This document shows positions 9,280-17,604 of a stretch of DNA of 64,000 nt, in pieces. This DNA comes from an uncultured Clostridia bacterium (GTDB taxonomy: Bacteria > Bacillota > Clostridia > Christensenellales > CAG-138): contig CALVWJ010000005.1 in assembly GCA_944366945.1 (NCBI GenBank), positions 62,001-126,000 of the forward strand, in the 5' to 3' direction. Each line of letters begins with the position of its first letter. Within the stretch, counting starts at the first letter, position 1. The position numbers and the translations under genes are program-made. The notes beneath the pieces were generated by a model. It ran no database searches. It saw only the letters and a list, made by a program, of their open reading frames with translations, and had not been told where the DNA came from.

Positions 9280-9309
9280 ATTATAGCGCAGAGTGCTTGT
9301 CAAATGCAA
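9280..9309 (-). promoter_or_regulatory. pyrG promoter
   Basis: On the minus strand the minus-35 TTGCAT (9304-9309) is separated by 18 bases from a perfect TATAAT (9280-9285). The next five bases lead to a GGG start at 9274-9272. Confidence 0.75.
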
Positions 9310-9480
9310 GGGGAATTTATACCCTTTCCGGTTACGATGCCGTCTGGCTCTTTTTTCCAGGCTTACATGGCCATCAATCAACCACGTGCACCAGAACCCT
9401 TTTTCCACCGTGGACCGCCAAGTCCAAATTCGGCCGTTGGAGATGCTTTGGAAACGGGCAAGGCATCTCCAGGTAAAGCA

Positions 9481-10911
9481 TCAATACACCCAGCCTTCCG
9501 TGCTTCCAACGCCTTCCTTGATGGAGGACTCATCCTGCACCCAACCATCATCCCCTGCGGACGACGCCAGCATGAGCGTGGCATCCCGAAACAGGTATTC
9601 GTTGCCGAACTGGTCCTCCGCCACGGCGGCAATGCAGACCGCATCGCCCTCCTCAAAGGTGACGGTATATCCCTCCGGGAAGGCGTACCAGGCATGGCCT
9701 TCCTGCACAGTAGGCATCATCTCAACTGACTCCCATGCATGCGCGCTCATACCGGTTGTGGGCGTGGGTTGAAAGGAGCCCTCTCGTGGCTCCGCCCAGA
9801 CCACCAGGGAGCGATTCACAAACAGTCCCACGCGGATGCGCGTAAAATACGGTTTTTCCGGGACGACGGGGTAAACGTCCTCACCTGCCCAGTAATTCAC
9901 GGTTGCATCCACATCCAGCAGCGCGAAGGGTTCGCCGGCCTTTGCCTCTTTCCACTCTCCAAAGCTTGAAATGTTAAGCTGCGGCATTGTGGCATTATAG
10001 ATGTAATCCACCATATCGAGCACCTGCGTTTCGCGCACATCGCCGCGCAGGAATACCGCGCTTACCGTGATGCCTTCATTGGTCAGCGGGCAGGTAAGCT
10101 CCGCGCAGAAACGCGCATCCTCCTGCAGCTCGCCCCGGGCGCGCATCACGCCGCCTTCCGAGCCCGCATTTGCGGCATCCACCTCGGCGAGGAATTCCAC
10201 CTGCATGCCCTCCTCATAGGTTTTGGGCACTACGCTCGCGCGCAGCGTTACCGTCTGTTCCTTTGCGTTGACCGAGAGCACCGAAACGTCGGAATCCGCC
10301 GCAAGCGCGTTCTGCTCGTTGAGGATGGACTCCACTTGATACGCGATGCCATTGATCTGCCGGTTGACGTCATCCGAAACATTGTTGATGGCATAGCTTA
10401 AATTCCTGTAATTGTTATCCATCTGCTCCAGCCGGGAAAAAAGGTTCAAGACCATTGCCGCAAGCAGCCCCACTGCAAAGGCGCAGGCGAGAATCACACG
10501 CTTTTTGTGCTTGGGGTTCTGGGACGGCTTGCCTTTCGGCTGCTCCCCGCCCGCGTTATCTTTCGGGCGCGTTTTTGCATATTCCGCTCTGAGCGCTTCC
10601 GTGTAGCGCGCAACGATCTCCTCGATCATACGCAGCTGCGCTTCGCTCAGCTCGTCCTCGCGCTGCCCTTTGGCGGGCGCTTCCTCCGCGCCAGGCGTTT
10701 CCTCCACGCCCAAAAGCGCACCCACGGAGATTTGGAACAGGCGGCTCATGGCCACCAGTTTTTCGATTTCAGGCAGCGCGGCATCGCTCTCCCATTTGGA
10801 GATGGATTGGCGGGTTACGCCGAGCGCCTCGCCCAGCGCCTCCTGGGAAAGCCCGTTTTGTTTACGCAATTCGGCAATGCGCTGGCCAATGGTCATGTTG
10901 CTCAAGCTCAT
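9481..10911 (-). CDS. Membrane-anchored XRE-family regulator
   Basis: A 476-residue protein. Residues 5-62 are a Cro/CI-type helix-turn-helix (TIGQRIAELRKQNGLSQEAL, then VTRQSISKWES). A charged linker follows, one membrane segment lies around residues 140-160, then a coiled-coil-like stretch (LEQMDNNYRNLSYAI) and about 270 extracytoplasmic residues rich in beta strands. This topology suggests a one-component sensor that binds DNA inside and senses something outside; ligand and targets are unknown. The start at 10911 follows AAGGAG. Another candidate start 180 bases upstream has no ribosome site. It is divergent from the sortase gene, which may be a target. Confidence 0.78.
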   Translation of the reverse strand: MSLSNMTIGQRIAELRKQNGLSQEALGEALGVTRQSISKWESDAALPEIEKLVAMSRLFQISVGALLGVEETPGAEEAPAKGQREDELSEAQLRMIEEIVARYTEALRAEYAKTRPKDNAGGEQPKGKPSQNPKHKKRVILACAFAVGLLAAMVLNLFSRLEQMDNNYRNLSYAINNVSDDVNRQINGIAYQVESILNEQNALAADSDVSVLSVNAKEQTVTLRASVVPKTYEEGMQVEFLAEVDAANAGSEGGVMRARGELQEDARFCAELTCPLTNEGITVSAVFLRGDVRETQVLDMVDYIYNATMPQLNISSFGEWKEAKAGEPFALLDVDATVNYWAGEDVYPVVPEKPYFTRIRVGLFVNRSLVVWAEPREGSFQPTPTTGMSAHAWESVEMMPTVQEGHAWYAFPEGYTVTFEEGDAVCIAAVAEDQFGNEYLFRDATLMLASSAGDDGWVQDESSIKEGVGSTEGWVY

Positions 10912-11135
10912 CAACTCCTTCCGCCCAAGCTTAGCAAACGCGCCGGAAAACGCGCTACCAACCGGCGGCTTCTTTTTGTCAACCCATGGTTGCATGCAAG
11001 GCAAACAGGGCTTTTCACGCTTCCAACTTTCCTCATCATACCGCAGGCCCCCTGCGCATGCAAGCGGGTAGCGTTTGACGCATATTTCCATTTATGCTAT
11101 GATAAACACTACTCTGCCAGGAGGAGACATTTTTT

Positions 11136-11858
11136 ATGGAACGAAAACCCGGGCTTCTAAACCGCAAATGGGTGCGCATTGGGCTTTATGCCGTAAGCGC
11201 GCTCCTGTTTGCGTCGGGCCTGTTCCTGTTGGCGCGGGAATATATCTTGTTTCCCGATCCGGATTTCGTCATGCCGGAGACGCCCGCGCCCACCCTTGCG
11301 CCCACGCCCACGCCTACGCCCGTGGCGGACAGCACACCGCAGCCCACGCCTTCCCCGACGCCGTATGTCCGGCCCATCCCGGTTCGGATCTCCTTTATCG
11401 CCGCAAAGCAAAGCTGCGAAGTGTTCCCCGGCGGCGTGCTGGAGAACGGGCAGATGGAGGTGATTGACCGGGCGGATGCTGCAACATGGCTTGAAAATGT
11501 TTCCGGCTACCTTCGCCCTGCGCCGGGCGAGGAGGGCAACGCGATCATCGCAGGCCACAAGAGCAAGGATGGCGTTGCAGGCACCTTCAAGGTGCTTTGG
11601 GATGTGCAGATCGGCGATGCTGTCGTAATCGATTACGAAGATGGGACACAGCAGTGGTTTTACATCCACAGCATCGATCGTTACCCTTATCAAGATGTGC
11701 CGGCCTCCGTAATGAGCGCAGATGCCGAATCCCCGCAGTTGACGCTGATCACCTGCATCGGCGAATGGGACAGCGACGGTGGGACTTCTTCCGAGCGGCT
11801 CGTGGCCGTATGCAAGCCGGAACCCGTGGAGACGGAGGCGCCTGCGGCAGCGCAATAA
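11136..11858 (+). CDS. Sortase (class D/F-like)
   Basis: A 240-residue sortase with an N-terminal membrane anchor (about residues 15-37), a proline/threonine-rich linker (residues 47-76) and a C-terminal sortase beta-barrel. Catalytic residues are His141 (AGHKS), Cys207 (TLITCIG) and Arg221 (SSERLVAV). Sortases attach surface proteins to the wall at LPXTG-like motifs. No substrate gene with such a signal lies next to it, so this is more likely a housekeeping or orphan enzyme than a pilin-locus one. The start follows GGAGGAGAC. The class assignment is tentative. Confidence 0.85.
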   Translation: MERKPGLLNRKWVRIGLYAVSALLFASGLFLLAREYILFPDPDFVMPETPAPTLAPTPTPTPVADSTPQPTPSPTPYVRPIPVRISFIAAKQSCEVFPGGVLENGQMEVIDRADAATWLENVSGYLRPAPGEEGNAIIAGHKSKDGVAGTFKVLWDVQIGDAVVIDYEDGTQQWFYIHSIDRYPYQDVPASVMSADAESPQLTLITCIGEWDSDGGTSSERLVAVCKPEPVETEAPAAAQ

Positions 11859-11910
11859 GCGCCCGCACGTTAAAATCCATTGCCTTCCGGCAAAATGAAA
11901 ACAATTTTTT

Positions 11911-11950
11911 CCAATCCCGCCGCAATGCTTGACGGCGGGATTGGTTTGCT
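11911..11950 (+). terminator. Terminator after sortase
   Basis: CCAATCCCGCCG pairs perfectly with CGGCGGGATTGG around a ten-base loop, followed by TTTGCTGTT. It lies 52 bases after the sortase stop. Confidence 0.65.
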
Positions 11951-11994
11951 GTTAAGCTGATATCAAGTTTGTGTTTTAGGAGGGATGGCGCCCT

Positions 11995-12228
11995 ATGCAG
12001 ATCAAAAACATCACCGAACCCACGCGTTTTTTTGAGGCGGTATATGCCTGCCGCGGCCATGTCGAGCTCCTCACCGCAGAGGGCGACCGGCTCAATTTGA
12101 AATCAACCCTCTGCCAATACATCGCGCTTACGCAGATGTTTCAAGACGGGCGCGTTGAAGGCGTTGAATTAAGCTTGAGCGATCCGGAAGATTTCAATCT
12201 CCTTAGGGAATTCCTCGTGATTGAGTGA
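11995..12228 (+). CDS. Small conserved clostridial protein, function unknown
   Basis: A 77-residue acidic cytoplasmic protein beginning MQIKNITEPTRFFEAVYACR with no signal or membrane segment. A central GDRLNLKS segment and a C-terminal DPEDFNLLREF segment look like a small alpha/beta fold. From memory, similar proteins occur in many Clostridia and are sometimes labelled polyA polymerase without basis; I would not assign a function. AGGAGG precedes the start, and the gene stands alone between two terminators. Confidence 0.65.
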   Translation: MQIKNITEPTRFFEAVYACRGHVELLTAEGDRLNLKSTLCQYIALTQMFQDGRVEGVELSLSDPEDFNLLREFLVIE

Positions 12229-12455
12229 CTGCCGCCCGAGGTGCTCTGCGATTGCAAACGCCAAAACCGCCTCGATGCCGCCCGGTTTCTCCGCTTTGTA
12301 TCAGAGCGCGTTCCAACAGTTTACTGCACGATCGGGCCTCAACCCACAAGTCTTTTTGTGTGCTTGCCAGCCCTGCAGGGCGGCAGGAACGTTGCAATAA
12401 AGAAAAGCTCTAGATGCAGAGCGCGCTTTGCCCGTTTTAACGCTGATTTTTGTGC

Positions 12456-12474
12456 CGCACCTTAAAAGAAGGTG
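12456..12474 (+). terminator. Hairpin with A-rich tail
   Basis: GCACCTT-AAAAG-AAGGTGC followed by AAAAA. The A tract follows on the plus strand and there is no U tract, so it is a stem-loop of uncertain function rather than a clear terminator. Confidence 0.35.
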
Positions 12475-12490
12475 CAAAAACATTCCGTGC

Positions 12491-12514
12491 TGCCGCATGC
12501 CCGCGGCATTTTTT
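12491..12514 (+). terminator. Rho-independent terminator upstream of nrdD
   Basis: TGCCGC-ATGCCC-GCGGCA followed by six T residues. It ends transcripts entering from the left before the nrdDG promoter begins at 12545. Confidence 0.7.
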
Positions 12515-12544
12515 ATGAAAATCCGCTGAAACCAAAACAAAAGC

Positions 12545-12573
12545 TTGACACCACAATCATTCAAGGATACTAT
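12545..12573 (+). promoter_or_regulatory. nrdDG promoter
   Basis: A perfect minus-35 TTGACA (12545-12550) and a minus-10 TACTAT (12568-12573) are separated by 17 bases. The minus-10 lies inside the first NrdR box. Confidence 0.8.
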
Positions 12574-12614
12574 ATTTAGTGTTAAGATTTTGGTATTCTC
12601 ACTAAATCTTGTAT
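12567..12614 (+). promoter_or_regulatory. Two NrdR boxes
   Basis: ATACTATATTTAGTGT (12567-12582) and TCACTAAATCTTGTAT (12599-12614) each resemble the 16-bp NrdR box. Their centres are 32 bp apart, three helical turns, the usual spacing for tandem NrdR sites. Box 1 overlaps the minus-10, so binding should repress nrdDG when dATP is abundant, as known for NrdR regulons. Confidence 0.75.
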
Positions 12615-12686
12615 GCTATGCAAAAATATCCGGCACGCCGTTTGCAAGCGTAGCCGGTTTTATTTCGGAAGAGGGGGCCACCATCC

Positions 12687-14801
12687 ATGATTACACGGGT
12701 TGTTAAGCGTAACGGCGCATGCGTGCCATTCAAGCAGGAAAAAATTACGTGGGCCATCTACAAAGCGGCCGTAGCGGTGGGCGGGGACGATTTCGCCAAA
12801 GCGCAGGCGCTTTCCAACGAAGTCGTCGCATTTGTTTCCGCGCAGGCGGAAAGCGATGCTGCGGACGTGGAAACCATCCAGGATGCAGTCGAAAAAATCC
12901 TCATTGAGCACGGCCATGCAAAAACGGCAAAGGCCTTCATCCTCTACCGCGAAAAGCGGCGCAGCGCGCGCGAAAGCAACGCGCTCGTGGGCGCCACGAT
13001 CAACATGTTCTCCGATTATCTGGACGATAAAGATTGGCAGATCCAGGAAAACGCCAACACGCAGAAATCCATCAACGGCATGAATAACTATGTGCGTGAA
13101 ACGTTTACCAAGCAATACTGGCTGCATGAGATCTACCCCGAGGAGGTGCGCCGCGCGCATTCCGATGGGGATATGCACATTCACGACCTGGGCTTCTTCG
13201 GCCCATACTGCGCCGGCTGGGATCTGCGTCAGCTTTTAACGGATGGTTTTGGCGGCGTGGGCGGCAAGGTGGAATCCTCGCCCGCAAAGCACCTGCGCTC
13301 CTTCCTGGGCCAAATCGTGAATTCCACGTTTACCACCCAGGGTGAAACGGCAGGCGCGCAGGCATGGAGTTCCATTGACACCTATTGCGCGCCGTTCATC
13401 CGCTACGACGGCCTTACGAAAAAGCAGGTCAAGCAGGCGCTGCAGGAATTCATCTTCAACATCAACGTGCCCACGCGCGTTGGTTTCCAGTGCCCGTTTT
13501 CCAACTTGACGTTCGACATCAAGGCGCCGCGCACGCTCAAGGATGAGCCGGTGATCCTGGGCGGGGAGATGACGGGCGACCGTTACGGCGATTTCCAGGC
13601 GGAAATGGACCTGTTCAACGAAGCGTTCTGCGAGGTGATGCTTGAGGGCGACGCAAAGGGCCGCGTTTTCACCTTCCCCATCCCCACGATCAACGTTACG
13701 GCGGATTTTGACTGGGACAGCCCCGTGATCGACAAATTCATGGAGATCACCTGCAAATACGGCATCCCCTATTTTTCCAACTACATCAATTCCGACCTCT
13801 CGCCGGAGGATGCGCTCTCCATGTGCTGCCGGCTCCGGCTGGACACCAAGGAGCTGCGCAAGCGCGGCGGCGGGCTGTTTGGCTCCAACCCGCTCACGGG
13901 CTCCATCGGCGTGGTAACGATCAACCTGCCGCGCATCGCCTATCAATCCAAATCGAAGGAGGAATTCTTCGGCAGGCTCTGGCGCATGGTGCAGATTGCA
14001 AAGAACAGCCTTGAGATCAAGCGCAAGGTAATCGAAACGCAAACCGCCCGCGGGCTCTACCCGTATGCGGCGCATTACCTGCGCCATGTGCATGCGCGCA
14101 CGGGGCAGTACTGGTACAACCATTTCAACACCATCGGCATCATCGGCATGAACGAGGCCTGCATGAACCTCTTCGGCCCCGGCACGGACCTCACCACGCC
14201 CGAGGGGCAGGCTTTCGGCATTGAAGTGATGGATTACCTGCGCGCGCAGATGCGCGAAATTCAGGAAGAAACCGGCCATTTCTACAACCTGGAGGCCTCG
14301 CCCGCAGAAGGCACGAGCTACCGCCTGGCCCGGCTTGACCGCGCGCAATATCCGGATATTTTCTGCGCCGGCACGGAAGAAACGCCTTATTACACCAATT
14401 CTTCCCAGCTTCCCGTGGGCTTTACGGATGATATTTTCGAAACGCTCGAGTTGCAGGATGAGCTTCAAAGCCGCTACACCGGCGGAACCGTACTGCATCT
14501 CTACCTGGGCGAGCGCATCCCGGATATTGCAACCGCCAAGGCGCTGATCCGCAAGATATTCACCCGCTATAAGCTTCCTTACCTTTCGCTTACGCCCACG
14601 TTCTCCGTCTGCCCGAACCATGGCTATATCCGGGGCGAACACTTCACCTGCCCGGAGTGCGGCAGCGAAGCAGAGGTCTGGAGCCGCGTGGTGGGCTACC
14701 TGCGCCCGGTGCAGAATTTCCACAGGGGCAAAAGGCAGGAATATGCGGAACGGGTCAAATACGTGATTAAGGACGAGCAGCTTTGCGCATCGCAGGATTA
14801 G
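12687..14801 (+). CDS. nrdD: Anaerobic ribonucleoside-triphosphate reductase
   Basis: A 704-residue class III reductase that makes deoxynucleotides without oxygen. Residues 1-95 are an ATP-cone (ITRVVKRNGACVPFKQEKI) that reads ATP/dATP. The large glycyl-radical barrel follows. The C-terminus has a zinc-binding CPNH...CPEC segment and the RVVGYLRP motif, whose glycine should carry the radical. Length fits the family. It overlaps nrdG by 19 bp, so activase and enzyme are coupled. The two NrdR boxes upstream explain its control. Confidence 0.96.
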   Translation: MITRVVKRNGACVPFKQEKITWAIYKAAVAVGGDDFAKAQALSNEVVAFVSAQAESDAADVETIQDAVEKILIEHGHAKTAKAFILYREKRRSARESNALVGATINMFSDYLDDKDWQIQENANTQKSINGMNNYVRETFTKQYWLHEIYPEEVRRAHSDGDMHIHDLGFFGPYCAGWDLRQLLTDGFGGVGGKVESSPAKHLRSFLGQIVNSTFTTQGETAGAQAWSSIDTYCAPFIRYDGLTKKQVKQALQEFIFNINVPTRVGFQCPFSNLTFDIKAPRTLKDEPVILGGEMTGDRYGDFQAEMDLFNEAFCEVMLEGDAKGRVFTFPIPTINVTADFDWDSPVIDKFMEITCKYGIPYFSNYINSDLSPEDALSMCCRLRLDTKELRKRGGGLFGSNPLTGSIGVVTINLPRIAYQSKSKEEFFGRLWRMVQIAKNSLEIKRKVIETQTARGLYPYAAHYLRHVHARTGQYWYNHFNTIGIIGMNEACMNLFGPGTDLTTPEGQAFGIEVMDYLRAQMREIQEETGHFYNLEASPAEGTSYRLARLDRAQYPDIFCAGTEETPYYTNSSQLPVGFTDDIFETLELQDELQSRYTGGTVLHLYLGERIPDIATAKALIRKIFTRYKLPYLSLTPTFSVCPNHGYIRGEHFTCPECGSEAEVWSRVVGYLRPVQNFHRGKRQEYAERVKYVIKDEQLCASQD

Positions 14802-15454
14802 AAAAGTTCAGCACGGTGGATTTTCCGGGCAGCCTCGCGGCAGTGGTGTTTGCCGCAGGCTGCAATTACCGCTGCTTCTATTGCCATAACCGGGCCATCC
14901 TCAATTGCCCTCCGCTTCTTTCGGAAGCGGAGGTGTTTGCCTTTTTGGAAAAGCGGGCCGGGCTTCTCGATGGCGTTGTGTTCTCCGGCGGGGAACCTGC
15001 GCTGCAAAGCGATCTCCCGCAATGGCTTGCCCGCGTGCGCGCGCTCGGCTACCGCACCAAGCTCGACACCAACGGCAGCCGCCCGGAAACGCTCCGCGCG
15101 TTGCTCAATGCGGAGCTTCTCGACTATGTGGCCATGGATTACAAAGCGCCGCTTGATTGCTACCCTGCGCTTTGCGGCGCGGATTCCGCAGGCGTGGCGG
15201 AAAGCCTTATGCTGCTGCGGAATTCCCGCATCCCCTATGAGCTGCGCACGACGCTCGTACCCCAACTCACGGAGGCCAAGCTGCGCAAAATGGCTGCGGC
15301 CGTGCCCGCGGATGCAAACTGGTTTTTGCAGCTTTACCGCCCCCAGCCGGGCAACGAGGTGCACCTTCGCGGTCTTACGCCCTACACGCCAGGCGAGATC
15401 GAAACCCTTGCGGAAACGCTCCGCCGCGTGCGGCCGAACGTGCGGGCCAGGTAG
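14783..15454 (+). CDS. nrdG: Anaerobic RNR activating radical-SAM enzyme
   Basis: A 223-residue radical SAM protein with the CNYRCFYCHN cluster motif (cysteines at about 27, 31 and 34). SGGEPALQ binds S-adenosylmethionine. It installs the glycyl radical on NrdD. The start is TTG at 14783 inside the end of nrdD, preceded by AAGGACGAG; the first in-frame ATG is far downstream and would remove the cluster. The C-terminal half (PEIETLAETL-like helix) is as in longer NrdG/PflA-type activases. Confidence 0.93.
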   Translation: MRIAGLEKFSTVDFPGSLAAVVFAAGCNYRCFYCHNRAILNCPPLLSEAEVFAFLEKRAGLLDGVVFSGGEPALQSDLPQWLARVRALGYRTKLDTNGSRPETLRALLNAELLDYVAMDYKAPLDCYPALCGADSAGVAESLMLLRNSRIPYELRTTLVPQLTEAKLRKMAAAVPADANWFLQLYRPQPGNEVHLRGLTPYTPGEIETLAETLRRVRPNVRAR

Positions 15455-15463
15455 GGGCGCGGG

Positions 15464-15496
15464 GCTGCGTGCATCTACACGCAGCATTTCTTTTTT
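15464..15496 (+). terminator. nrdDG terminator
   Basis: GCTGCGTG pairs with CACGCAGC around a six-base loop, followed by ATTTCTTTTTT. It begins ten bases after the nrdG stop. Confidence 0.85.
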
Positions 15497-15505
15497 GCGC
15501 AGCGG

Positions 15506-15534
15506 TTGACATTTGTGATCCTAACCAGCATAAT
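15506..15534 (+). promoter_or_regulatory. Promoter of the unknown secreted protein
   Basis: A perfect TTGACA and CATAAT with a 17-base spacer. It leaves a leader of about 145 bases before the ATG at 15684. Confidence 0.65.
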
Positions 15535-15683
15535 AAATATATCTATTTTCTGTGTTATTTGCATTTTTCTTAGAGCATTGATTCCTTCTTGTTGTTTTGT
15601 AACGGTTCGTTCCCTGTGCCCTGTTTGATCATTTGTTTCCCGGAGGGGAATAGTATAAAAGCACTCGAAAAGAAGGATTTCTT

Positions 15684-16592
15684 ATGAAAAAGGCTGTTGG
15701 GTTCAGTTTGTTTCTTTTGTTGTTAAGCACAGTGTTCCTTCTCGTGCTAGCATCGGGCAACACTGACCCATTTTTGCATTTCCTCAACGTTACACCCATT
15801 GAATCCCTGCTCAGCGCAACGGATCAAGCGAAGCTGCTCGAAACTTATGCGGACGAATTTGCTTTCCTCAATCAAAAACACGGGAATACGATCCGTTCTA
15901 TCGATGAAAGCGCAATTAAGCTCATACAAGCGGAGGCCAGCGCTGTTGCAATCGAAGGCAATGGCCTTGCGTTTGCCGCCCTGCTTGAAGAAATCGGCGC
16001 ACTGCGCTTTGCGCGCGCGGTTACAATGTTCAATTCCAACGGCGCGCCCGTGGGAGGCGGTGCATCGCCCCTGCGCGTTCGGCCAGATCAGTTTGAAGTC
16101 CGCAATGCAGTCCGTACTACAGTCGTGCCCTATGGCGCTTTAAAGGCGCAGCACGATATCGATGTAACCGTAGGCGTAACGTATGCGCAATCCGTCACTG
16201 CAGACATCGATGTGGAAGCGGGTGAAATTCTGAAAGGTTACAAAATTACAGCTTCCGTCAGCGCATCTGTTAGCGGCTCCATATCCGGCCCAACGGATTT
16301 TACGGAAGTGAAATCCGGCGTCTATGCTACGCACCGCGCAGGGTATGGCGTATTGTTTGGGCGAATCGAGCGATATACCTATGATCTCTATTACACCTAC
16401 ACAGGGGAGCTGCATTCCCACAATGAGATCATATCCATCCGCGACCAAAACGCAGAATACTACACATTCCTTGTTTCCTATGGAGCGCCAACTTACCTCC
16501 AGCATGCTCGTTATACCACCTGTTATACGTTTTCTTCCAAGCAGGCCTGCATCACGAGCGTATCCCATCACCCCGAAACCTACATCAACTAG
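15684..16592 (+). CDS. Unknown secreted protein
   Basis: A 302-residue protein with a clear signal peptide (MKKAVGFSLFLLLLSTVFLLVLASG) and no further membrane segment. Residues 40-110 are helical. The rest is rich in serine, tyrosine and beta-prone segments (ITASVSASVSGSIS, YTYDLYYTYTGEL), suggesting an extracellular beta domain. A late Cys pair (YTTCYTFSSKQACIT) could form a disulphide. No family is recognised. Codon usage is less GC-rich than nrdDG before it. AGAAGG precedes the start. It may form an operon with the small membrane protein 23 bp downstream. Confidence 0.65.
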   Translation: MKKAVGFSLFLLLLSTVFLLVLASGNTDPFLHFLNVTPIESLLSATDQAKLLETYADEFAFLNQKHGNTIRSIDESAIKLIQAEASAVAIEGNGLAFAALLEEIGALRFARAVTMFNSNGAPVGGGASPLRVRPDQFEVRNAVRTTVVPYGALKAQHDIDVTVGVTYAQSVTADIDVEAGEILKGYKITASVSASVSGSISGPTDFTEVKSGVYATHRAGYGVLFGRIERYTYDLYYTYTGELHSHNEIISIRDQNAEYYTFLVSYGAPTYLQHARYTTCYTFSSKQACITSVSHHPETYIN

Positions 16593-16615
16593 CCTTTTCT
16601 GTTAAGGAGGTTACC

Positions 16616-16963
16616 ATGCATACGCCGCGCCGCCGCGCGTTTGTTACGCGCCTTGCGTTCCATTTCCTTTGGATGGGCATTGCCTGCACGTGGGCGCCCG
16701 CGCTTGCGCTGTGCAATGCGCTCTATATATATGGGAGTTATTACTTATTTTTGGAAGCCCTGCACGATTACCGGCTTCTTTGGATGCACCTTGCCGGCAT
16801 AGGCCTCCTGGCCGCCGGAATCGCGCTCATCATCTGGGCCGGCATCCTGGCAGGCCGGGCGGACGACCTGGAGGCGGCGCAAAAGGCCGCCGCGGAAAGC
16901 CCCGGGGGCGGGGAGGCAGCGTGCCGGTGCGGCGCGCCGGAACCCCCGGAGGAATCAGCATAA
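16616..16963 (+). CDS. Small unknown membrane protein
   Basis: A 115-residue protein with two or three membrane segments (about residues 12-48 and 58-78). The soluble tail contains two cysteines (CRCGAPEPPE). It has no recognisable family. A strong AAGGAGG lies five bases before the ATG, and the gene follows the secreted protein closely. It ends just before a perfect 12-bp stem-loop. Confidence 0.6.
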   Translation: MHTPRRRAFVTRLAFHFLWMGIACTWAPALALCNALYIYGSYYLFLEALHDYRLLWMHLAGIGLLAAGIALIIWAGILAGRADDLEAAQKAAAESPGGGEAACRCGAPEPPEESA

Positions 16964-16966
16964 CGC

Positions 16967-16997
16967 TTTGGGCCGGGCGCCTTTTGCCCGGCCCAAA
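16967..16997 (+). terminator. Stem-loop after small membrane protein
   Basis: TTTGGGCCGGGC and GCCCGGCCCAAA form a perfect 12-bp stem with a seven-base loop, beginning four bases after the stop codon. The U tract is poor. Confidence 0.55.
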
Positions 16998-17005
16998 CTC
17001 TGCCG

Positions 17006-17035
17006 TTGCCCGCCGCGGCCCCCGAATGGTATACT
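17006..17035 (+). promoter_or_regulatory. thpR-addBA promoter
   Basis: TTGCCC, an 18-base spacer and TATACT preceded by TGG. It lies just upstream of the first gene of the thpR-addB-addA operon. Confidence 0.55.
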
Positions 17036-17070
17036 ATAAATAAAATCAACCGTTCCAAAGGAGGGCCGCC

Positions 17071-17604
17071 ATGCGCCTTTTTATTGCGATCGAGCTGCCG
17101 CGCTCCTTCAAGCAGGAGCTTGCGCGGGTGCAGAAGGAAGTCAAGCAGGTAAGCTGCGGCGGCAGGTTTGTACCGCAGGAAAACTTTCACATCACGCTCC
17201 ACTTTATCGGCGAATCCAACGATCTTGCCGGCGCGGTGGATGCGATGCATGAGGCCGTGCGCGGCATCCGCACCTTTACGCTGCACCTGGGCAAATACGA
17301 TTGTTTCGACAAGAACGGCAGCAAGACCTCCTTCCTTGCCGTGAAGGGTGAGCTGGACGAGCTGGAGCGACTTTATGAATCCCTCCAGTGCGCCCTGTAT
17401 GACAACGGCTTCTCCCGGGAGCGCAAGTGTTTTCGCCCGCATATTACCCTTGGGCGCAACGTGGAGCACGACGAGCTTGTAACGGGCGAGCTCCAGCAGC
17501 TTGCGCCCAACGCTTCCATGACCGTGCAGGCCATCACGCTCTTTGAAAGCGTGCGGCAGGAGGGCAAGGTGGTTTACCGCGCCTTGCACCGGGAGCGCTT
17601 CTGA
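17071..17604 (+). CDS. thpR: RNA 2',3'-cyclic phosphodiesterase (LigT/ThpR)
   Basis: A 177-residue 2H phosphoesterase with both signature HxTx motifs, His40 (HITL) and His124 (HITL). The family opens 2',3'-cyclic phosphates on RNA ends and was first described as a 2'-5' RNA ligase. Length is typical (175-190). AAAGGAGG precedes the start. Its stop codon overlaps the addB start (TGATG), making it the first gene of the AddAB operon; a link to DNA repair is not established. Confidence 0.9.
   Translation: MRLFIAIELPRSFKQELARVQKEVKQVSCGGRFVPQENFHITLHFIGESNDLAGAVDAMHEAVRGIRTFTLHLGKYDCFDKNGSKTSFLAVKGELDELERLYESLQCALYDNGFSRERKCFRPHITLGRNVEHDELVTGELQQLAPNASMTVQAITLFESVRQEGKVVYRALHRERF

Noticed and set aside
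13236..14723. 495-codon minus-strand frame opposite nrdD
   Set aside because: Antisense shadow of nrdD; His/Arg-rich composition and no start signals.
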